Part shown: one piece after another, positions 46,108 to 49,392 of the stretch
Layout: the number at the start of each line of letters is the position of its first letter
Numbering within the stretch: the stretch's first letter is position 1
NCBI GenBank assembly: GCA_012034655.1
Contig: JAAUOZ010000013.1
Span: 1 to 49,392 of the forward strand
DNA length: 49,392 nt
Direction: 5' to 3'
Source of the DNA: Leptolyngbyaceae cyanobacterium CSU_1_3
GTDB taxonomy: Bacteria; Cyanobacteriota; Cyanobacteriia; Leptolyngbyales; Leptolyngbyaceae
Position numbers and translations under genes: made by a program
Notes under the pieces: generated by a model
Databases searched by the model: none
What the model was told of the DNA's origin: nothing
The model's input: the letters and a program-made list of their open reading frames with translations, nothing else

Positions 46108-49100
46108 CTATCTTCTCTGCCTGAATGCATTTCTAAGGGGGCTGAGAAAAGATGTGAAATTTCTGAGTAGTGCTCGTTGAGTTTTGGGAGGACGGCGCTG
46201 ATTTTCTAGGGCGAAGATGCGATCGCTCAGAAGGGTGGTCTGAGATTGCCGATCCGCAAGTTCTTCTGTCAAAGTGGCGATCGTTTGTTCATGATCTTTG
46301 ACGCTTTTGGTGAGAATGGCAATGAGTTCCATTAGACGAACGGCTTGACGATCGCTAGAGGCTACTAAATCAGGAACCTCTTCGGCAATAAACCCAGCGC
46401 GAGGCTGTTGTTCTGGGTCTACCTTGTGAATAAATTTAACGGGATTTAAGCCTTGTAGCAACGTTGCAACTTCTTGGCTGGTGAGATCAACAATGTTCTC
46501 TTTATGCACTTTTGAGGAAGTGATTTGTGAATCACTGTTAACTACTTTGCCGTTCACTCTAATATCTCCAACAATATGTAGCTTTGCTTCGGGTGTGTTT
46601 GTGCCAATGCCAATGTTACCCGCTTGCAGAATGGTGATTTGTTCGGTATTCGCAGTTTGAAAGCTTAACCCTACTGGACTGTTGATCACCCCCGATGCGA
46701 TCGTAATCGATTGGTCAAAATGATAGCCTTTACCATTGGTTTGGAAGTGAGTTTGTTCATCACTTTGAAGGGCAATATCTAGATGGCGATCGCCCACACC
46801 CAGGCGCATTGCCGCCGTATCACTCTCAGGGGTAGCAATATGAAATTTAGCGGTTGGGGCATCTGTGCCAATCCCAATATGACCGCTACTTTGCACCACC
46901 GTAAGTTGACTGTTGCCTGCGGTTTGCAAATGCAGATCATTGGGGCTGTTGATCATGCCAGGCGCAACTGTGAGCGCTCGATCAAAATAATATTGCTGGC
47001 AATTGGTCTCAAAGGTGGCGCGATCGAGGGTCTGAGAGCCAAAGGCAAGATAGCGATCGCCATTACTCAACCGTAGGGTTTGGGGTTGATCGGCTGAGGC
47101 AGCAACCTGCAATTTAGCCAACGGTTGATCAATACCCACCCCTACATTACCCGTATCACTGAGGATAGTAATCCGATTGGTTTGGGCGGTGCGTAGAAAT
47201 AGATTTTGAGCCGGGATGCTGCTAATGCTGCCCGTAGAAAGCCGGATATCTTCGTCAAATTGATAGCCTTTGGTATTAGTAATAAAGTGTGTGAGATTGT
47301 CGGTTTGAGTGCCAATATCTAAATAGCGATCGCCCGCACTGAGCCGGAGTGTTGGCGATGTCCCCTCTGGTGCAGCCACATGAAGCTTAATTTTGGATCG
47401 GTGATGCCAATGCCAATGTTGCCCGTTTCATGAATGATTGAAAGCTGGTTTTGATCGCTGGTTTGTAGAAATAGATTAATAGGACTGTTGATTTTACCTG
47501 AGTTAATTGTGAAGGTTTCGCTAGTCAATTGATTCGCTGTTAGGCGTTGCTTGACGGTGAGGGAGTCTTGAATCGTCAGCGATCCGGTAATAGTGCCGCC
47601 TGATTTGGGGAGACAATTGGCCAAGGCTGGGAAGGGATTGCGATCGTCTACTACGGTCAGTTGATCTTGCTCATATTTGAGCACAGCAAGGCAGCCATAG
47701 GCGTGATAGGTTCCTGCGATCGCCTGGGGCAAGGGGTTACGAAAGTCGTCCTGTAACCACTCAATGTCATTGGTTACAGTTCGCGCCGGAATAAACCAAT
47801 AGTCTCCAGTTTGGTAATCTGAATTGTCATCAAACCAGACTTCGATGCCTTCATTGTCTAGAGGTAGCCACTTGTGGACAACTGTGGGAATCTCTGCCGT
47901 TGAGGTTGTGTGATCCCATCGGCGTACTTTGGGCTTTTGGGCTTTGGGAAACTGACTTAGATTGACGATATCGCGATCTTTTGCTTTCTGAAAAACGAGC
48001 TTTGTACCAGAGGTGTCGGCCGTGAGGCGTACTAGGGTTCCGGGTAGGCCATTCAGGTCGCGTACATTGTCACTAATTTCGACCCACTGGTTGGGTGCAA
48101 ATAGTTGTGAGACATCTCGACTGGGTTGGGCGATCGTAATTATATTTGTGGTGTCGTCGAGATTTTCGATCGCGCTGACGATCGTGCCGTTGTCTCGCGA
48201 CCACTTGAAAGTTGCCTGACCTGCTTTTCCGGGCGTATGAATTTCGATGCGGTAAAGTTGATTCTCTAGCCGACGCAGACTAGAATTTGCACCACCATTG
48301 CTAAAAGTAGGATTGGCACGGGCTTTCAAGGTTGCATTTCGCACTTTGAGAGATGCATTCCATTGTTCTTTGATATCTTTGTCTGGTTCAAGTTCTAATA
48401 GTTTGACTTGCCAAACAGTTTTGTTGCGAGTTGTGGTATCGGGCAAATTGAGGGCAGATTCTCGAATGTTGGGAGCTTCGATCGCCGTGAGATGCCGTTG
48501 CCAAACATCCATATAAACGAGGTAACTTTTTCCCTGGGTTAGAGCCACCCAGGATTTTTGAGCATCGATCGCTGCATCGGGTTGGGGATAGTCGGGTTGG
48601 GTGTTGAGCGTAAGAATTCGACGCAATTTACCAGATTTGAGTTCTATGCTGGATCGATCGAGGGTAATCGTAAAGCCAGAGAGCCGGGGCGTTGGGTCAA
48701 CACCAGCAATTCTGACGCGGTAACGTGGTTCTACTTCAGTTTGATCTGCTGAGAAGATCTCAATCCATTGTTGGGGCGCAAGGTTTTGACCATCCACCAA
48801 CAGAGTTGATACTTCAATTTCGGTGCGATCGGGTTCTGAGGTAGCTTTGCGATCGAAAGACAAAAAGCTGCCAGGTTCTAGCTCACACAAAATGCCATCA
48901 ATGTACATGCGTCCGGGGGCGATGGCCAAGTCTTTGCCATTCTCGATCACATCGATCTGAAAGCTGCGTTCTGTACTCAGGTCTGCCATTGGTACGCCTG
49001 ATGTGCCCAGCATATCTCGTGCCTGCATTTGAAGCAGATGCCGTTGAATATCAATTTGTTCATTCCAGTCTGCATCAAGCTGCAAGCGTCCCTGTTGCAT

Positions 49101-49160
49101 TCTGACGCTACTGTAATGGTTTTGAGGCCGAAATGTAGACCGAGTGAAATCGCCTTTCAT
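46108..49160 (-). CDS. Tail-fibre-like protein, DUF6519 plus S74 intramolecular chaperone (frameshifted at 47391-47394)
   Basis: The protein has about 1017 residues after correction. N-terminal part (1-500): MKGDFTRSTFRPQNHYSSVR and RMQQGRLQLDADWNEQIDIQ, the opening of DUF6519 proteins that occur with contractile injection and phage-tail-like systems. From about 550 on there are repeats of about 80 residues, each with GNIGIGT.xP.AKLH, LRLxxGDRYLxIG and a YxFDxxIxxxxGxINSP segment. The end (SSKVHKENIVDLTSQEV, FIHKVDPEQQPRAGFIAEEV) is the S74-type chaperone that folds and then cuts itself off trimeric fibres, followed by a coiled coil. The frame breaks at DPK; one A missing in A4 gives DPKIKLHVAAPEG. 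I infer a trimeric receptor-binding fibre or baseplate spike. No sheath or tube gene is in the window. Confidence 0.8.
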
Positions 49161-49174
49161 CGTTTTGTCCTATG

Positions 49175-49222
49175 TGATGTGCCTAGTGATGTGCCTAATG
49201 ATGTGCCTAATGATGTACTAGT
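49175..49222. repeat. 12-bp tandem repeat, 4 copies, in the DUF6519 leader
   Basis: Units tgatgtgcctag, tgatgtgcctaa, tgatgtgcctaa and tgatgtactagt, beginning 14 bases upstream of the DUF6519 start codon. On the coding strand they place ttaggcacatca copies where a ribosome-binding site would be expected, so copy number could affect expression. Confidence 0.88.
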
Positions 49223-49279
49223 TTAATAAGTTGGTTAATGGGTTGGGTAACGTACTGCCGAGATAAGTCTGCTAAGAAA

Positions 49280-49392
49280 CTAACTTCCAGAAGCCGCTTC
49301 GTTTAGGGAATTGGTCGAAGTTGCAATTGGCTCAATCACAAGAGTGGCTCCGAGTTGTTGTGCTTTGCGTTGGAGCTGTCGCAATGCCCGTT
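49280..49392 (-). CDS. Partial gene, C-terminal 36 residues only
   Basis: The frame enters from the right edge and ends with TAG at 49280-49282. The visible residues are RALRQLQRKAQQLGATLVIE followed by PIATSTNSLNEAASGS. The first stretch is a charged, Gln-rich helix; a small transposase end or any helical protein would fit. I do not recognise it. It is on the same strand as the DUF6519 gene, 119 bp upstream. Confidence 0.45.
   Translation of the reverse strand, partial: RALRQLQRKAQQLGATLVIEPIATSTNSLNEAASGS

Noticed and set aside
46108..49160. Separate DUF6519 gene and separate S74 gene
   Set aside because: The repeat unit is cut in the middle by the frame change at an A4 run; one protein is the simpler reading.

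Overview
The window comes from a filamentous-type cyanobacterium. The octamer gcgatcgc and its core cgatcg are abundant throughout. The genes include a beta-carotene hydroxylase (crtR), the patterning regulator hetR, a Nif11-type peptide, a DUF6887 protein and cyanobacterial dispersed and short tandem repeats. HetR also occurs in filamentous species that make no heterocysts, so its presence does not prove heterocyst formation. No rRNA, tRNA, CRISPR array or complete insertion sequence was seen.

Layout. 0-12 kb holds ordinary genes: crtR, an MscS channel, alanine racemase, a membrane adenylate cyclase, an exported nucleoside-hydrolase-like protein, a beta-helix lipoprotein, a Nif11 peptide, two small exported proteins and cysK. 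12-28 kb is a surface polysaccharide locus. It has a TPR-glycosyltransferase fusion, a Wzt/Wzm ABC exporter, two very large two-module GT2 enzymes in tandem, two further GT2 enzymes, a UDP-galactopyranose-mutase-like flavoprotein and a polytopic membrane protein. 28-33 kb holds SpoIID, DUF6887, a zinc alcohol dehydrogenase and an FAD oxidoreductase. 33.2-34.8 kb holds hetR with, just upstream, a 66-codon gene whose product has a signal-like N-terminus and the pentapeptide RGSGR. I read it as patX, the HetR-inhibitor precursor. 35-44.7 kb holds the proteasome-like Anbu, and further on the transglutaminase and alpha-E proteins that usually travel with it. Between them lies a second polysaccharide system: an EAL-HlyD fusion, an Alg8-like processive GT2 fused to a beta-helix, and a convergent polysaccharide-lyase lipoprotein. 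The window ends with a histidine kinase and a phage-tail-fibre-like DUF6519/S74 protein.

The most interesting parts are the patX-hetR pair and the EAL-HlyD / Alg8-like / lyase group. The latter resembles bacterial alginate synthesis, but with a degenerate EAL domain in the place that the c-di-GMP-binding PilZ domain takes in Alg44.

Nine genes carry an apparent single-base frameshift; eight are deletions and most lie in homopolymers. In every case the protein continues intact in the next frame. This looks like assembly error rather than gene decay, so I annotate each as one gene with corrected limits.
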